Shown here piece after piece: positions 11,930 to 24,382 of a stretch of 64,000 nucleotides of DNA (positions are counted from its first letter, which is position 1; every line of letters starts with the position of its first letter). Where the stretch lies: the NCBI GenBank assembly GCA_003439945.1, contig QVRM01001473.1:83501-147500 (forward strand). Direction: 5' to 3'. The DNA is from Dermanyssus gallinae. Lineage: Eukaryota; Arthropoda; Arachnida; Mesostigmata; Dermanyssidae. Position numbers and translations under genes: made by a program. The notes beneath the pieces are model-generated. The model was not told the origin of the DNA and ran no database searches. It saw nothing but the letters and a program-made list of their open reading frames with translations.

Positions 11930-12640
11930 AACGTCTACCTTCTTCTTCAGGTCTCGGTAGTAGATATCCGCCTCGCGTATTTGATCACTAACAGGTGGCA
12001 AGGTTACAGTTGACCGTTCCTGTTTATAGTCAGGTTTTCCAGAGATAGCTATCCTGGGCATTTCTATAGACGCCCTAGTTCCGGAAGTAGAGCTGCGTCC
12101 AGGCCCGTGATTCGTACATGATAATTTGTCGTACAAGTCCGTTGCATAGGTTAAAGCATCATCGCGGTTTTAATGAGTCAAGTGTTCGGTTGGTCCAATT
12201 TGTCAGCTTGGATAACTTCTTGAGAATCTTAGTTACATGGTCTCGGAAATTGAGACAATCCGATGTGCACACACCGATATCATTTATCGTAGTTTTCACA
12301 GTTGCCCTCCCACTAATGTGAATCTTTAATCTAGATGGAAAATGCAACATTTGCGAAAATATGTGGTTAATCCCATTTTCGATGTCCATTCAAATAAATT
12401 TGCACCGGTATCTAGAGTATATCCTGAGTTCTTCTGCGTTCTTCACAGGTGTATATATCTTGAGGTCGCCAGCATAGATCTTGGAGCGTACTTCCGTGAT
12501 GCAAATGTACTTTTCCAAGTCCATATATAGACTGCCAATGACGGTGCTCTGTGGGCATCTAGTTGGAGGCTAAGTCTAACAATTGTGCCGCAGGGAATTT
12601 CGTGGTTCACGTATAGGGGAATCTCATTTGAATACTCTAA
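11930..12640 (-). pseudogene. decayed LINE reverse transcriptase fragment (CR1/Jockey-like)
   Basis: Minus-strand translation, joining short frames, gives CPQSTVIGS, then SKIYAGDLKIYTP. This matches the PQGxxxGPLLF and YADDLKIY core of non-LTR reverse transcriptases, here with the first catalytic Asp changed to Gly. It continues to DIGVCTSDCLNFRDHVTKI, which resembles the conserved 'LGV..D..L.F..H' segment after the palm. Frameshifts separate the pieces, so it is inactive. The upstream endonuclease and the 3' end are not recognised. The exact clade is uncertain. Confidence 0.6.
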
Positions 12641-12785
12641 CACTTACTAGGTTGTCGGTCCTATAGGCAAACTGCTGGTCTGTGATGATTCCTCGTAAGT
12701 GAGCGTTGGAGTGATGTTATCCACAATTATGCACGCCAGTACGTTGCTCAATAAAGACTTGAGAACTTTTTCTCATAAATTAAGT

Positions 12786-13000
12786 TTACTCACAAGAGTG
12801 GCACGCTTTCACTGTTGGTCTTTGGTTTGCTCGTGGCCGTGAAACTATTAGTGTACACTTTACACATAAAAAAAACCATAGGAGAAAATCCAACGCGTTA
12901 ATTCTCAATAAATCTCTCCAAGGCCAGTGACTGTCTCCGTTACGCGAGATTACCCGTCTGGAACACGTCATCCTCTGGGGGAGGGGAGGAGAGGCGTGAC
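12786..13000 (-). pseudogene. mariner-like transposase C-terminal fragment
   Basis: The minus strand encodes RVISRNGDSHW and then ALDFLLW. In this transposase family these correspond to the segment before and around the third catalytic Asp. The same stretch occurs in the longer remnant near 49.2-50.1 kb (about 12,795-12,975 aligns with 49,165-49,345 in the same orientation). No N-terminal part is adjacent, so this is a broken copy. Confidence 0.6.
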
Positions 13001-14020
13001 TATTTTTGTGTGTGCTGGAGTCCCACACTACCTGCTCACACAGACATATATATTATATATGGCATACGGAACGGCGCACTTCAATTCTACAAAATTTTAT
13101 AGAAACGGGCTCAGTAGGAAAATATCATTTTATTTGCGCTGCATCATCTCGGAAGCTCAATTGGCGAACTTTAGCCGTTCCGGGTGATCCACCGGCTTTT
13201 GCTCTTGCGTCAACTATACATTATCGGCATCTAATATTGATACATGGATCTATACGACCTTAATATACGAGTACATTAGGCTTATTTGCGCCAGGGATCT
13301 AGTTGTTGGGTACGTTGCCGAACTGCTGTCTCCGGTTATGCTCTTCATAGTCGGCCAAGGCAGCAATACTTTGAGCCGACCGGGCACTCCGGAGAGTTTC
13401 ACGGCTTGACACGTCACGTACTGATCCTGTGCCGTGAAACCCTTACCCAAGTTCACGAATGGTGTTTGTACCAAGGCCGGTTAAGTCGACGTAAGTTGAA
13501 CGAGGGCTGGTCAGCATGTCCGTTCAGAGTTCCAAGATACATTTTCACAGTCTCTACGCGTTTTTTGTTGAGTAACGCTATATAGTTGCATTTATCCGTA
13601 CACAGTGTAGTAGCCCACATCCCGGATTAGCTCGCCCGCATGAATGGGATCTATGCTGGATTTTCTAATTGAAAGGTATAAAGTAAATTTATTGAGGATG
13701 GAGAATCTGGTGCCTTGTTTGATATGCGGCAGCTTCTAAACGTAACACAGCGTCACCACTTTCTGTTTTTCTAGCCGATGTGCATATAGCATGATTTCGG
13801 TATTGAGCCTCACTTGTTGTTCGAGCACGCATCTGTCTAGCAAAGCATGCCAATATCGAGCCAGCCGACAATATATAGATAGGCACACGTCTAATGATCA
13901 CGTGCATTGCCTCTAAGCGTTCACTTACGGTTCACGGTACCACTGGTGTATTTGCAACCGTGGGTATTCTTACGCTGCATCAGGCCATGTCCATAAATGC
14001 CAACGCAACGGTAGTCTCTC
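13001..14020. other. no gene recognised
   Basis: Only short open frames with no recognisable domain. Confidence 0.5.
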
Positions 14021-14199
14021 TCTCTCTCTGAGGCACGCACCTTCAGCAGGCATAGTGAGCAGTCGCATGCGGCACGTGCATACGTGGCGCATTGCATGCA
14101 CTCGCTGCACCTCGTAGCCAGCTGATTGACGTCGCGTAACGACTCGCAGTAAACAACGTAACGTTTTCGGCCGAACTGCTGATTCGGGAAGCGAGACAT

Positions 14200-14241
<42 letters not shown>

Positions 14242-14340
14242 AGAGAGAGAGTAATAGAGAGAGAGCACGAATAAAGAAAACCGGAAAAAATGATAAAGGC
14301 AGTATATGTAGAGGAGGAACATTGACGAAGGTCTCACCAC
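14021..14340. repeat. (CT)n, (TA)n and (GA)n cluster
   Basis: (CT)n at about 14,013-14,029, (TA)n at 14,200-14,226 and (GA)n at 14,227-14,265. No coding sequence. Confidence 0.85.
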
Positions 14341-15960
14341 CCCAGGGTCCTATCCTATGCCTTTACATCGGACCAAACGCTAAGTGAGTTGCTTCTTTTC
14401 GCTGTTTCGTTACTGTCGCAGCCGCAGCCGGACAAAAAACGTATCGCCGCCACACGTTCTTCATCCAGCGGCCATGCGTTGCTACTGACGTTGGCCCATC
14501 GGCACTCGGCCAGCAGCCATAGCCGGGGCCGGAGACAACTACTGTAGAGATAGTAAGGCGGCGTGTTGTCTCGCCAGTCTGTTGTGTCCCTGTGTTTCTC
14601 CAAATACATACATGTATGTATGTATGTATGTATAAGCATGTAGGCTTGGCTTCTTGTCGGGCGGCCAGGGCCGTCTTCATCAGACTATTCCACAGCCGCG
14701 GGCGCGGGAAATGCCCTGAAGCCGTCTCGAAAGGCGACATGTTTACAACGTTTTTTAACCTTTTAGAACTACGTAACTGGCCGACTTCCGTCTTGTCGCC
14801 TTCGTTGACGTTAGTTTTTGCTGCTGTTGTTGTCGTTATTGTTGTTGTTGTGTCTTTGTTTTTGTTGTGCTAATGTCGTTTTCACTGTTATGAGCCATCT
14901 TATGTTTTTGTCATTGTTTGATTTCTCCTGCTCGTTCGTGTAAGAGTCACGGAATGTTAAGCAGAAAAACGAAGGGTCGTCCTAGGACAAAAATGTTCAA
15001 TTGAGTAAGCGCTACATGTCTCGTTTTTTTGTTTTTATATAAACAACACGTGCTCTCATTTTTTGGTCGTAACCGATTCCAATCCACATTGCGCACGTCA
15101 TTTACGTTGTTCACATTAAATAATATTACCGGAAACCATTTAACGAACGGCGAGTCTTAGATTTAAGCCTCGGGACCGCGCCTTTGTAAGGCAAGTCAAT
15201 GGTACCTCACTCGGCTTTAACGTACACCTGAATATTTAGCTTTTATAAGTTAAACCCAAGTTTGCAAATCATTAAAAATATCACGTTTTGGAACAGTACC
15301 CGTCGCGTCAGGATCGAGTCGCACCTACTCTTATTGTCCGGGTTTCCAGTCATCTCCCGCACTCCATGCACAAATAGCGATGGTCAAGGATGGGATAAGA
15401 TCAACCGAAGTTACATGAAATGTTAGGCCGATTATAACGGCCAAATAAACTGGTTAAGCATTTGAGTAGTCGGTAGCGATCTATGGAAATGTTCCTTGTT
15501 ACAATCTAGCATGAATTCATGCTGCTTACAAGCCATTTTTACTCAATAATAGACTGCCGTATACTAGCGTACAGTAGCGCGTGTCATGGTGCAAGAAGTC
15601 TTTCGCTTAAAGTTCTCTAAATTTGACGGTGTGCTCACGACCAACGGTCGACGTGCAGCAGACCTATATGCTATAACAAATGTGAAATCCTCATATAGGA
15701 AAATCTATGCACCTGGTGCCGAGAATCTGTCCACCAGAGCCCACTCATTGATGACTGCTTGTCTGAGTCATAATGGCTATAAATATCAGTAGAATAACCC
15801 TATATTTTCAAAAAGACGGTAGAACAAGACAAGTCCCGCTGCGTAACCAGCATGTGGGGCCATGTATGTACAAGGAGGAGGGATTTATGTTTTTGATTAC
15901 GATTGCTGTTATTATTCATAACATTGTGATTAATTTCTGCGCGCGGGCCGTACGTAGTAG
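14341..15960. other. no gene recognised
   Basis: Contains a TATG/TGTA-type tetranucleotide run at 14,611-14,633 and T/G-rich sequence at 14,815-14,875. Nothing else is identifiable. Confidence 0.5.
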
Positions 15961-17100
15961 CACAACGACGTAATAATAATAATAATAATAATATTAATCA
16001 TAATAACTTTCAACATCATTATCATCATTATTATCATGCCTGACTCGACCCGCCTTTTTACCTTGTCGAGTTTCGTTGCTATTGTTGTTGCCACTGATGC
16101 CGTTATTGCTATCACGCTTATTCCCGCTCTGTACGCCGCCGGCCCACGTGCAGGTCAGGGCGTCTGTCTATCGGCCTGCCTGTCTGTCTGTCCGTCCGTC
16201 CGTCCGTTCGCCCGTCTGCGTGTATGTTCGCCCGACCGCCCGCACGGACGCACGCAGGCTTGCCCTACGTTGTCTGATAATAATGAAGGCCAATGTGCGG
16301 CATTTGGGGCGGCAGCCCCTCTCCCCCCCCTACCCGTCGTGGTGTGGCGTTTGTAGTCCACAAGCTGGTCGAAGAAGCAGGACTACTAGAGAATGACTCC
16401 ATCATGACGATGGCTGACGGCACACGCAGAACAGATATCGATTGGATGAAGGAGGCGAAAAGAAGAACGAAGAACGTTTCGCTGCAGAAGAGAAGGCGAA
16501 CGATGAGAACGATGAGGCTGGAATGAGGCATACGAGGAACAAGTAGAATAAGCAGCAGAAAAAGGGCGGGGGGGGGGGGAGCAAGAAGGAGAGCAAGCAG
16601 AATGGGATGATGAGGTATTAGAGGGAACCATAGAATAGGGAGCAGAAGCAGCAGAAGAAGAAGAAGAAGAAGAAGAAAGAGGAAAACTCCAGCTCGGCCG
16701 CGGCTGCAGCCGTAGCGAGCGTGTAGAAAAGCGTGTCTGGCGGCAGACACGAAGCATATGTCTCTCGCTTATCTAGCAGCAGCCTTTTCCGCTTCCCTGC
16801 ATCCCTGTGTCTGCCTGGCTGGCTGCGCCACCAGGGCACGTTTTGAAGCTACCGCTCAAGCTGGCCGCTGAAAACAGAAGCCAAAGGGCACCAGCAGCAG
16901 CAGCAGCCGGCGGTAGACACGATAGCACTACGCTGTAGTACTCGTCGTAGTACTACTCATGATGTCATCGCGTAGCAGGCGGAATGTAGTGCTAACAGTA
17001 ATAGAAATAGAAGCGGCAGTAGCAGTAGTAGTAGTTGTTGTAGTAGTAGTAGTAGTAGTAGTAATGGTAGTAGAAGCTGCAGAAGGCATGAATATATGCT
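15961..17100. repeat. simple-sequence cluster
   Basis: (ATA)n at 15,972-15,992, CTGT/CCGT tetranucleotides at 16,173-16,208, a G run at 16,567-16,579, (GAA)n at 16,655-16,678 and (TAG)n at 17,037-17,063. Long frames with poly-Leu, poly-Ser or poly-Thr are repeat readings. Confidence 0.8.
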
Positions 17101-17244
17101 GCGTTTGCACAAGCATATGAATAGCCAAGTCATCATCTCTATCGCCAATTGTCGACGACCACAGCGAGCGCCTAGATCTCGCATCGTAGTTCCGCCTAGG
17201 TCCGTGGCCGTGGCGTTGGTGTCGCTATTGGCGAAGGCGAGGCT

Positions 17245-17292
17245 GGGGGGTAAAGGGGAGTCAAGGGGGGTTGGGGGGGGGGGGGGGGGGGG
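17245..17292 (+). other. potential G-quadruplex motif
   Basis: G6, G4, G6 and G20 runs are separated by loops of 4, 6 and 2 bases. This fits the standard four-tract G-quadruplex pattern with short loops. Confidence 0.8.
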
Positions 17293-19130
17293 TCGATGGA
17301 GATATGTGAATTTTGCTCGTCCGCGAGAAGACGAAACGATCTCTGTTCTTAGTCCAGCATTGTGGTCGTCCACCATCAGGCCCCGCATATATCTTGGCCG
17401 CCAGAGGGGCGGCCGCCAGAGACTCATACACAAAGCTCAGACCCACACGTCGGCTACAACAACTGCACGTATACGACGCGTTCGTGTGTATCTAAGTGCG
17501 TACATACATACGTGCATACATGCATACGTGCATGCATATATATCCTGACTGCGGCTACATACAAACTACATGGGTCAGTAGTATCTTACAGCTGAACAGA
17601 TCCAGATGGATAGAGCGCTGGGATATGCGTAGGCATCATCGTCTCCCCATTTTGACGGTGCGCCAGCAGGTGGACGACAGACCGACCAGTACAATAACAA
17701 GAAGGACAACAAGGAGTTGAAGGCTGAGGAAGGTAGATATAGGCACGAGATAGTGGCGCTGTTGATACTGGCGCGGATCTTGGTTAGTCTGGTTCTGCTG
17801 CTGCTGCTGCAGCTGCCTCTGCTCGTGGCTAAACCGGGTAGGAAAGGAAATTATGCACGTTTGACTGATCGGACTAGCTGAACTAGCGAGAAGAGAGAGA
17901 GATCGTCCGTCGGCATATGGCATATGCTAACGAGAACGAAAAAAGAACTAGAAAAAAAAAGACGAAAGAAAACCAAGCGACCTGAAACTGGGGGATTGGG
18001 GCCGAACAGTCGGCAGTGGGGCCCGCCTGAAGTCCATCTTCTGTACTCCGTCTTACGGCTCGGCAGGAGGAGGCCGGCTTGGAGCAGTGGCGCGAGCAAG
18101 GTCGAACGAACGAAGGTGAGGCCTCGGTGCTGTTGCTGCAGCTGCTGCTTCTGCCGACATGCAGACAGTATGCTCCCGTTGCTATCGGCACGCGGCTGTC
18201 TCGTCGCCAGCGGCAGGAACAGCCGCAGACAGCGTGGCGGCGACGAGAAAGAGAGAACGTTACGGCCAAGGCCGTCCTCAGAGGCGCCGCCGAGGCCGCC
18301 GCCGCCGTAGTAAGTGCCGCCCGAGAAACGCCCAGAGATCGGCGCGGCCATCTTCGGCCCTCTCGACGCACCAAGAGACGACAAGCTGGCTGGCTGGCTG
18401 GCTCTCTGCCCGCGCAACTTCCTAGCCCAGCACGAGCAGCCGCCACCACCACCAATAACGGCGAGCAACCGCAACAGTGCCAGCCACACCAGGAGCAGTG
18501 TCTGGCACAACGACAACGACTGCCACTGTTACTGCTGCGACTACGACTACGACGACGATGTCGTTCCCCTCTGCACCCCTTCTATAGCAGATCATAATCA
18601 TCATCGGAGGCTCGGGGGTGGTGTTGGCGCAGCTGCGGGGGCGCGGCGGCAGATTGGTGGGCATCTGCCGCCTTCTCAGTCGGATTCAACGGATTTCAAC
18701 AGGAACACACTACGCTCACAGGAACAAAGAAGGGAAGGAGTCGAACGCGATGAGGACAAAGAAAGGAAAGAGCGAGGGACATAGACAGAAGTATAAAGAG
18801 GCATTAACACAGAGAGAGAGAGAGAGATGGAGAATGCTTCTCGGCCCGCGTTGTCGAAGGGAGCTAGAGGAGATGCTGTTGTTTACAAGCTCCTAAGCTA
18901 TTAGCAAGGCAAAGGGGCGGCTCTATTCGCCCGTCGGCTAACGGCTGTAATTGGCAGAACCGGCCGAGATGGGGGTAGTGAGGACGCCGGGGGAGGCCAG
19001 GGGCTGCGTTCCACAAACACTTAACGGAGGCACGCTCGCTCCATGACTCGAGTAAAAACTCACTGCGGAACGCGGACCCCAATCTAATCCACACGCTCCC
19101 TGCCGGAACGATGAGACGATGCGGAAATGT
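17293..19130. other. GC-rich region, no gene recognised
   Basis: Overlapping frames of up to 221 codons exist on both strands at 17,851-18,600. They lack domains, overlap antisense and follow CTG/CGC-rich composition, so I do not call them as genes. Confidence 0.5.
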
Positions 19131-19440
19131 TACACTGGATGGCTGGCTGGCGGCGGCAGCGACAACGACGACAAAAGCCGTCTATCGATACACATAGAGT
19201 GTAAGCGCTTATATGAATGCGTTAACTCGTGGAAATAGGTTCTCTATCACAATAATCACACGTTCGAATTGTAATTCTATCATAATGTAGATGGTAGTGC
19301 ATCGTCGTTCTTTTGTTGAGACATCTGTGTTTCTCGTTTTTCATTTTTTGTCTTTTGGTCTGATCGTGGTCAATTAGAGGTCCACTCCTACGTTTTCCGT
19401 GTTTAAATTTGAAATTATGAAATTAAATTAAGCGTCGCCC

Positions 19441-19503
19441 GGCCGATCTAGGACTTGAATCCGCGAACGTACAGCAATGACTTTGCCAATAAGTCACCCT
19501 GCG
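19441..19503 (-). mobile_element. tRNA-like SINE head or tRNA fragment
   Basis: The minus strand reads GTGACTTATTGGCAAAGTC (A-box region) and, about 25 bases on, the B-box-like GGATTCAAGTCC. The spacing is tRNA-like, but the acceptor stem does not close. Confidence 0.4.
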
Positions 19504-19596
19504 CGATACTATAATCAGACCAGCAATAAATGTGAATGTTTGATTAATAATATTGCTGCTGTTAGCATGTTGCTATGCAACCAACAAAAATATAAG

Positions 19597-19597
19597 A

Positions 19598-19625
<28 letters not shown>
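19597..19625. repeat. (TA)n microsatellite
   Basis: About 28 bp of TA followed by TGTG. The flanks to 20,100 hold nothing recognised. Confidence 0.9.
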
Positions 19626-19631
<6 letters not shown>

Positions 19632-20104
19632 AGGTGCATATACATGCATACATGATTCTATGCGCGTGGTTTACATGTTTACACGTACCGTGCATATGAT
19701 ACATCGCATCACCGCAAGCTGGGTAAAGGCACATAGGGCAGAGAAGGATAGGAAAGCCTATAAATACGCCACAGCCATTCGCTATTCGAGGCAATAAAAT
19801 ATGGCAAATATCATTGCCGCTGTGCGACGCCGTCTGTTTTTTTACATCTACTGTATTTAAACACCGTTCAGCAAAGAACCGTAAATAAATGAAGTCGTAG
19901 ATTTCTAACACATTGTGTCGTTTCTAAAACAACACCTTTCTATCACCGGAAGCATAGAGCTGCCTAGAATGCATTACCGTCAGGCGAGCCCGTGTATACA
20001 ACAACGCAATGCGCTTATCACGGAGGGTCGTAATAAGCCGATTGGGGGCTTTTATAAGGTCTAGACATATGCAACAATTCGGCAAAGATTAATACTAAAT
20101 AATA

Positions 20105-20770
20105 ATAATAATATTTTTCGAACAGGGTTTATTTTATCAATATGTACATGTGTCACAATTACTAAATATATAACTTGTATAAACCTACATATCGCTTATA
20201 TTATTCTTATTGCTTGAGTGTCGGTGACCATTCAACATCAGCTTGGCGTTGCCTCTCTGTTATTCTAATTACACTCTCTGTCGGAGGAACGCGGGTCGAT
20301 CTTGGCTCCGCTGTGGCCTCGAAGAGCTTCTTCCCAAGCTCTTTGTCAGTTTAAGTGCATCGTTGCCCCAAACGCCAGATGACTCGAGGCCGAACGATAT
20401 TACAACGTTGTCCTTAAGGAGATGCGCGTATAGGGCGCCGTTTGTGCATCTCCGTTGTTGGAAAATGTGGTCGACGCCCGCGTGGCTAGTGCACGATAGC
20501 CGAGAGCGTACGTGTCGGAGACAGTGACGTCCCACGCCAGCGGCCGATTATGGTCCCAGTCTCGGCTGGTAAGTCCATCCGGTCGACGCTTGTCGTCCCT
20601 CTGCAGTCCACCAGGCTCCAGCGTGACGCGGTAGCCGGTTTGTCTGAAAGCGCGCCCGAGGATGTCATTGAGGGCATCGTGACGACCCTGCGCAAGCCCG
20701 GCCAGCTTAGTGCAACTAAGCCGGTGCAGGCCGCGTTCATAATAATAATAATCAAAGTCAGCCGGTAAAT
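20105..20770 (-). mobile_element. LINE 3' end (C-terminal tail of pol plus 3' UTR)
   Basis: On the minus strand from about 20,740 the frame reads LHRLSCTKLAGLAQGRHDAL, then TLEPGGLQRDDKRRPDGLT and PLAWDVTVSDTYAL. This is the widespread C-terminal tail of a class of non-LTR polymerases (His/Cys-containing segment, 'RRPDGLT', 'WDVTV'). It is followed by a 3' UTR ending in an A/T-rich (ATT)n tail near 20,110-20,125. Reverse transcriptase motifs are absent, so the copy is 5'-truncated. Frames break after about 20,490. Another (ATA)n run lies at its other edge (about 20,739-20,750). Confidence 0.65.
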
Positions 20771-20814
20771 GTCAACAATAGTAATTTTAAAATTTGGGCT
20801 ACATATACATTTCT

Positions 20815-21225
20815 TGATCCTTGCATTGGCAATCATTTTTTACAAGGGTTTATTGTTATTCATAATATGTACATGTCTCACATTTCCTATAATATTAAAT
20901 AATTGCAATATGTTTGTATTAATGATAATTTTAATAATAATATTTTTTTAACAAGGGTGTGTATTATTATTACATGTATCACAATTACAAATCTATTAGC
21001 TATATAATAATTACAATATAACGTATATTATAACTAGTATTGCGTAACTGTTAGTGACCACTCAACGTCACCTTGGCGTTGCCTCTCTGAAGTTCCAATA
21101 ACACGCGGCCGATCTTGGCTCCGCTGTGGCCTTAAAGAGCTTCTTCCGACGCTTTTTTATCAGTTCATTCGAGTGCATTCGAGCCCCAACGGCCAGAGGA
21201 CTCGACCGAACCCATTGATTGAATG
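20815..21225 (-). mobile_element. further LINE 3' ends in tandem
   Basis: The stretch 21,055-21,215 repeats 20,225-20,390 with moderate divergence (shared CTTGGCGTTGCCTCTCTG and GATCTTGGCTCCGCTGTGGC). The 3'-end phrase (T-run, ACAAGGGTTTATT, then TATTACATGT-like) occurs at about 20,115, 20,837 and 20,945, suggesting three truncated copies of one family side by side. Confidence 0.6.
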
Positions 21226-21990
21226 TCAAAGCAGTGGACACTACGAATAGCTGTTAAATTGACTTTACTGCCAATGCGACAATGTTGTCTCTTCTTTAAT
21301 GCACAGCCGAAAAGTTCCGATGGACACCTTGAGGGCATTGTCTGTTAAGCTGTCCGTCGGTCGTAAGCTGCTGAATAACAGATTACCTTGCCGGCTTGGA
21401 CAAGATTCTAGTTCGAAGAGATAGGGCGAGATGAGAAACAAATTGCATGTTAGTACTCATCCGCCAAACCGTAACTCTGAGCGTGATGCACGTCGGAAAA
21501 CCGTTCAGGGAGTCAGTCTAGTTACCAGTCTGGTACCACGCCACATCCAGCCGGTCTTCCTTGCTTGAGCTCTCTCCCGCTATATCTCTCTACGCGAGCA
21601 ACTCTTGCGTAACAGAATGGGCAATACACCTTAGTATCAGAGCTGTCGTGCAAGTGTCAGGCGAGACCTCTGAAATGGCAATATTATTGTGTGACCTCGA
21701 AGTATTTGCTTTCCGTTGTTGTTTCCTGTTCTACGATCACTAGGATAATTTAAGCTAATTATGGTACCTAGCTTTAGATAATAAGACAGTATAGAGAAAT
21801 CGTGCATTTCCAAATCTCAGGATACGTGTTCGCCTTTTCCAAAGTAACTTGCATATATACCAAGTGGCGTTTTTCACTTCAGTTGGTATCTAGTAGAATG
21901 ACAATATGTCCAAAGGCGAGTATGTTATGGGCATTATGCCTCCACGATATCGAGTTTGTACCTAGACTTTGCTTTGATTTCAGTAGGAAA
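21226..21990. other. no gene recognised
   Basis: No supported feature on either strand. Confidence 0.5.
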
Positions 21991-22500
21991 TTTGCCAACA
22001 CAAACATAACGATCAATTAGGCAATCATTAGAAACATCTCTTCCCCGCCCGTCGCAAGAGTCACTGTTGGTTGCATTTAATAGGGTGATGTGTTTTCTAT
22101 TTCGCAACGAAAATGAAAAGGGCAAATTCGCGCGGCTGTATGCGGAGCGTCTGATGAGGCGCTTAAGTGGCCTCTGTCCTCATTTTCTGCATAGGGGCAG
22201 CTCCGGCTGATCTGTGGCCGTTGTAGTTTGAAAATCCGTTAGTGTGGGCCAATGTGCGAAGACATCTAGATGGCTGTCCTGTTTCAGCTCAGTTTCCAGC
22301 TTCTCCCTGAGTGTGACATATATAACGAGAGCAGGAGAGACTCCCTCGCTAAGACTCTGATTAAACCACACATATATTACGATGGAGTATATACAAGCCC
22401 TCGATAAATATTGTCTTGTAATAGATGCATCTCTCTCTCTCTGTATATATATATATATATATATATATTAATTTTCAATTCAGACATGGTTTATTAACGG
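21990..22500. repeat. composite repeat, copy 1, left part
   Basis: Aligns in the same orientation with 25,520-25,930 (shared GCTGATCTGTGG and ATTCAGACATGGTTTATT) and, for the segment containing CTAAGACTCTGATT, with 26,285-26,380. A (TA)n run lies at 22,443-22,468. One frame reads FARLYAERL, faintly like the HTH region of some DDE transposases, but this is weak. Confidence 0.65.
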
Positions 22501-22909
22501 AACTGCATACGTTCACATTCTTAAGTTCTCGTTATGAAAAGTGGTACAAGGGTTTGGAAATAAAAGAAGAAAAAGAAGAAAATAGAAACAGAAGTTAATA
22601 CTTATACCATATTATTAGCGATTCTGATACACAATGCAAAGGACCACACTGAGCTATAACTTGATAAACAATATAACTTGAAATGACAAGTGAAAACTAA
22701 AAGATAGATCATCGCCCTAAGTAAATTCCCTTTTTTAGTCATGTATTCCTATTTAAGAGCCATATTTTGACGTCTCGACTAGATCTTTTCTGTACCCGAG
22801 GTATCAAAAAAGTGGTGGCCCGTCGCGAGGTTTTCCGCTGCTAAGGGACTTGAAGGAAGAGAACCTCAACAGGTACTAAACTACGACTGATTTTGAAGCC
22901 TAAAGTAGC

Positions 22910-24337
22910 TACTTAAAGACGATACAGCGAATCGATAGATAGGATCTTACAATCACAATCCATATCTCTAACAGATTGACTACGTCTCATCCCAAATATA
23001 GCCCTCAGGGCATCGTTTTGCATTAGAGCCCGATGCAGAACGTGTTCATAACCACTTCCCCACAAGAGAATGCCGTACGTGAGTACCAGCACAAACAGCG
23101 TTTTGTAGATCAATATCAGACCATCCAGCGGAACTCCCACACGACGCAAACGTCGCAAAGCCGATATAACTACATAACATTTTGGGTGTTATATGATTAA
23201 TATGAGCGCGCCAACTTTAACCTTCGTATATGGTGAGACTTAACATTTAGTAGTTGACAAAAACTTCAGACCGAATTCTGAAGAAAACCGATCAAGATCC
23301 GCCCGCAACTTAAGTTGAGGAGAGCAAAACAGAGTAAGACTAGTCTTGCTTAATAGCGAGACCGAAATAATTAAAGATTTTGATTACCTCCTTCACTTGA
23401 GATAGTGAGCGCGTTATATCGAGGGCTGGAGAGTCAACCCTAAATAAAAGTGAAGTATCATCGGCAAAAGATCTCGGTTTACCAATGTTCTCTCTTTCAA
23501 TATTAAGCAGAATGAAATTGATGAGAATCAAGAAAAGAAACGGTCCTAGCACCAATCCTTCTGGAGATCCAATATTAACAGATATCTACGAGGGCACCAC
23601 TTGCCCTATACGAACAGACTCCAGTCTAGAGGATAGAAATGAATTAAACCACTATACTGTACTTGCAGAACACCCAAGATTCTGCAAGATTGGAAGAATG
23701 AAAGAATGGCGAATGCAAACGAATGTCGCAGTGACATCGAGAAAAACGCCTAGACAGGCTTTTGTCGATTACAAACTGCCAAAGATGCGCGAGTGCCAGG
23801 CCCGTGGGCCGATCGTGACGAAATCCAAATTGATTAGGCGAAAGAAAGCTGCAGGATTCGAGGAAGTGTTTCAGCTGCAAGGGAGCAAGCGTCTCGAATA
23901 GCTTTGAAATGCAGCCAACCAGGCTCATAGGTCGGTAGCTTTTAAGCTCCGCAACGTCGCCTTTATTTTTGTAGATAGGTGTAACAAAAGAAGCCTTAAG
24001 TCGGTTGGAAACACTCCAGATGCAAGTGAAAGGTTCGCTATGTGCGTAAGAGGACCAGCAATGTATGGAGTACCAAGTTTTAGAAGTTGAGCAGGAAGTC
24101 CCGTTGCACCGCAACTCTAGTTCCGTTTCTACTTAAGTAATATCGAGGCTATCTCAATTACTGTTAGAGCGCGAAAACTGAAGGTAACGTCATTACAGGA
24201 CCAAAGGTTCCTTAATCGCGGTCTAATATCGTCCTCAAAACTCAATGAAAAGACCGTCTTCAAACCCATCGACACGGTTAAATTCTTCAGCTATTAAAAC
24301 AGGATCCGTAGAAGTTTCTTCAGAAGAGGTAACGAGA

Positions 24338-24340
<3 letters not shown>
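22910..24340 (-). pseudogene. decayed CR1/Jockey-like LINE polymerase
   Basis: Minus strand, 5' to 3': TPIYKNKGDVAELKSYRPMS and SKLFETL (reverse transcriptase blocks 1-2), SPNQFGFRHDRPT, then GLVLGPFLFLILINF and FADDTSLLF with both catalytic Asp residues kept, then LTYGILLWGS and a typical thumb/connection segment ending near 22,913. Stops and frameshifts break it into at least three frames (24,114-23,644; 23,555-23,340; 23,158-22,913). The endonuclease and ORF1 are not seen, and a (TA)n array begins at its upstream edge (24,341). It interrupts the first copy of the composite repeat and is absent from the second. Confidence 0.8.

Positions 24341-24377
<37 letters not shown>
24341..24377. repeat. 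(TA)n microsatellite
   Basis: A 37-bp TA run between the LINE remnant and the composite repeat. Confidence 0.95.

Positions 24378-24382
<5 letters not shown>

Noticed and set aside
17851..18600. Frames of 172-221 codons on both strands
   Set aside because: Mutually overlapping, low complexity, no recognisable motif. Likely due to GC-rich composition lacking stops.
22050..22200. Retroviral or Ty3-type integrase fragment (a frame near 25,640 reads QRFVWPRI)
   Set aside because: Only a few residues resemble the motif, the matching segment in the other copy does not preserve that frame, and no LTRs, protease or reverse transcriptase of that type are seen.
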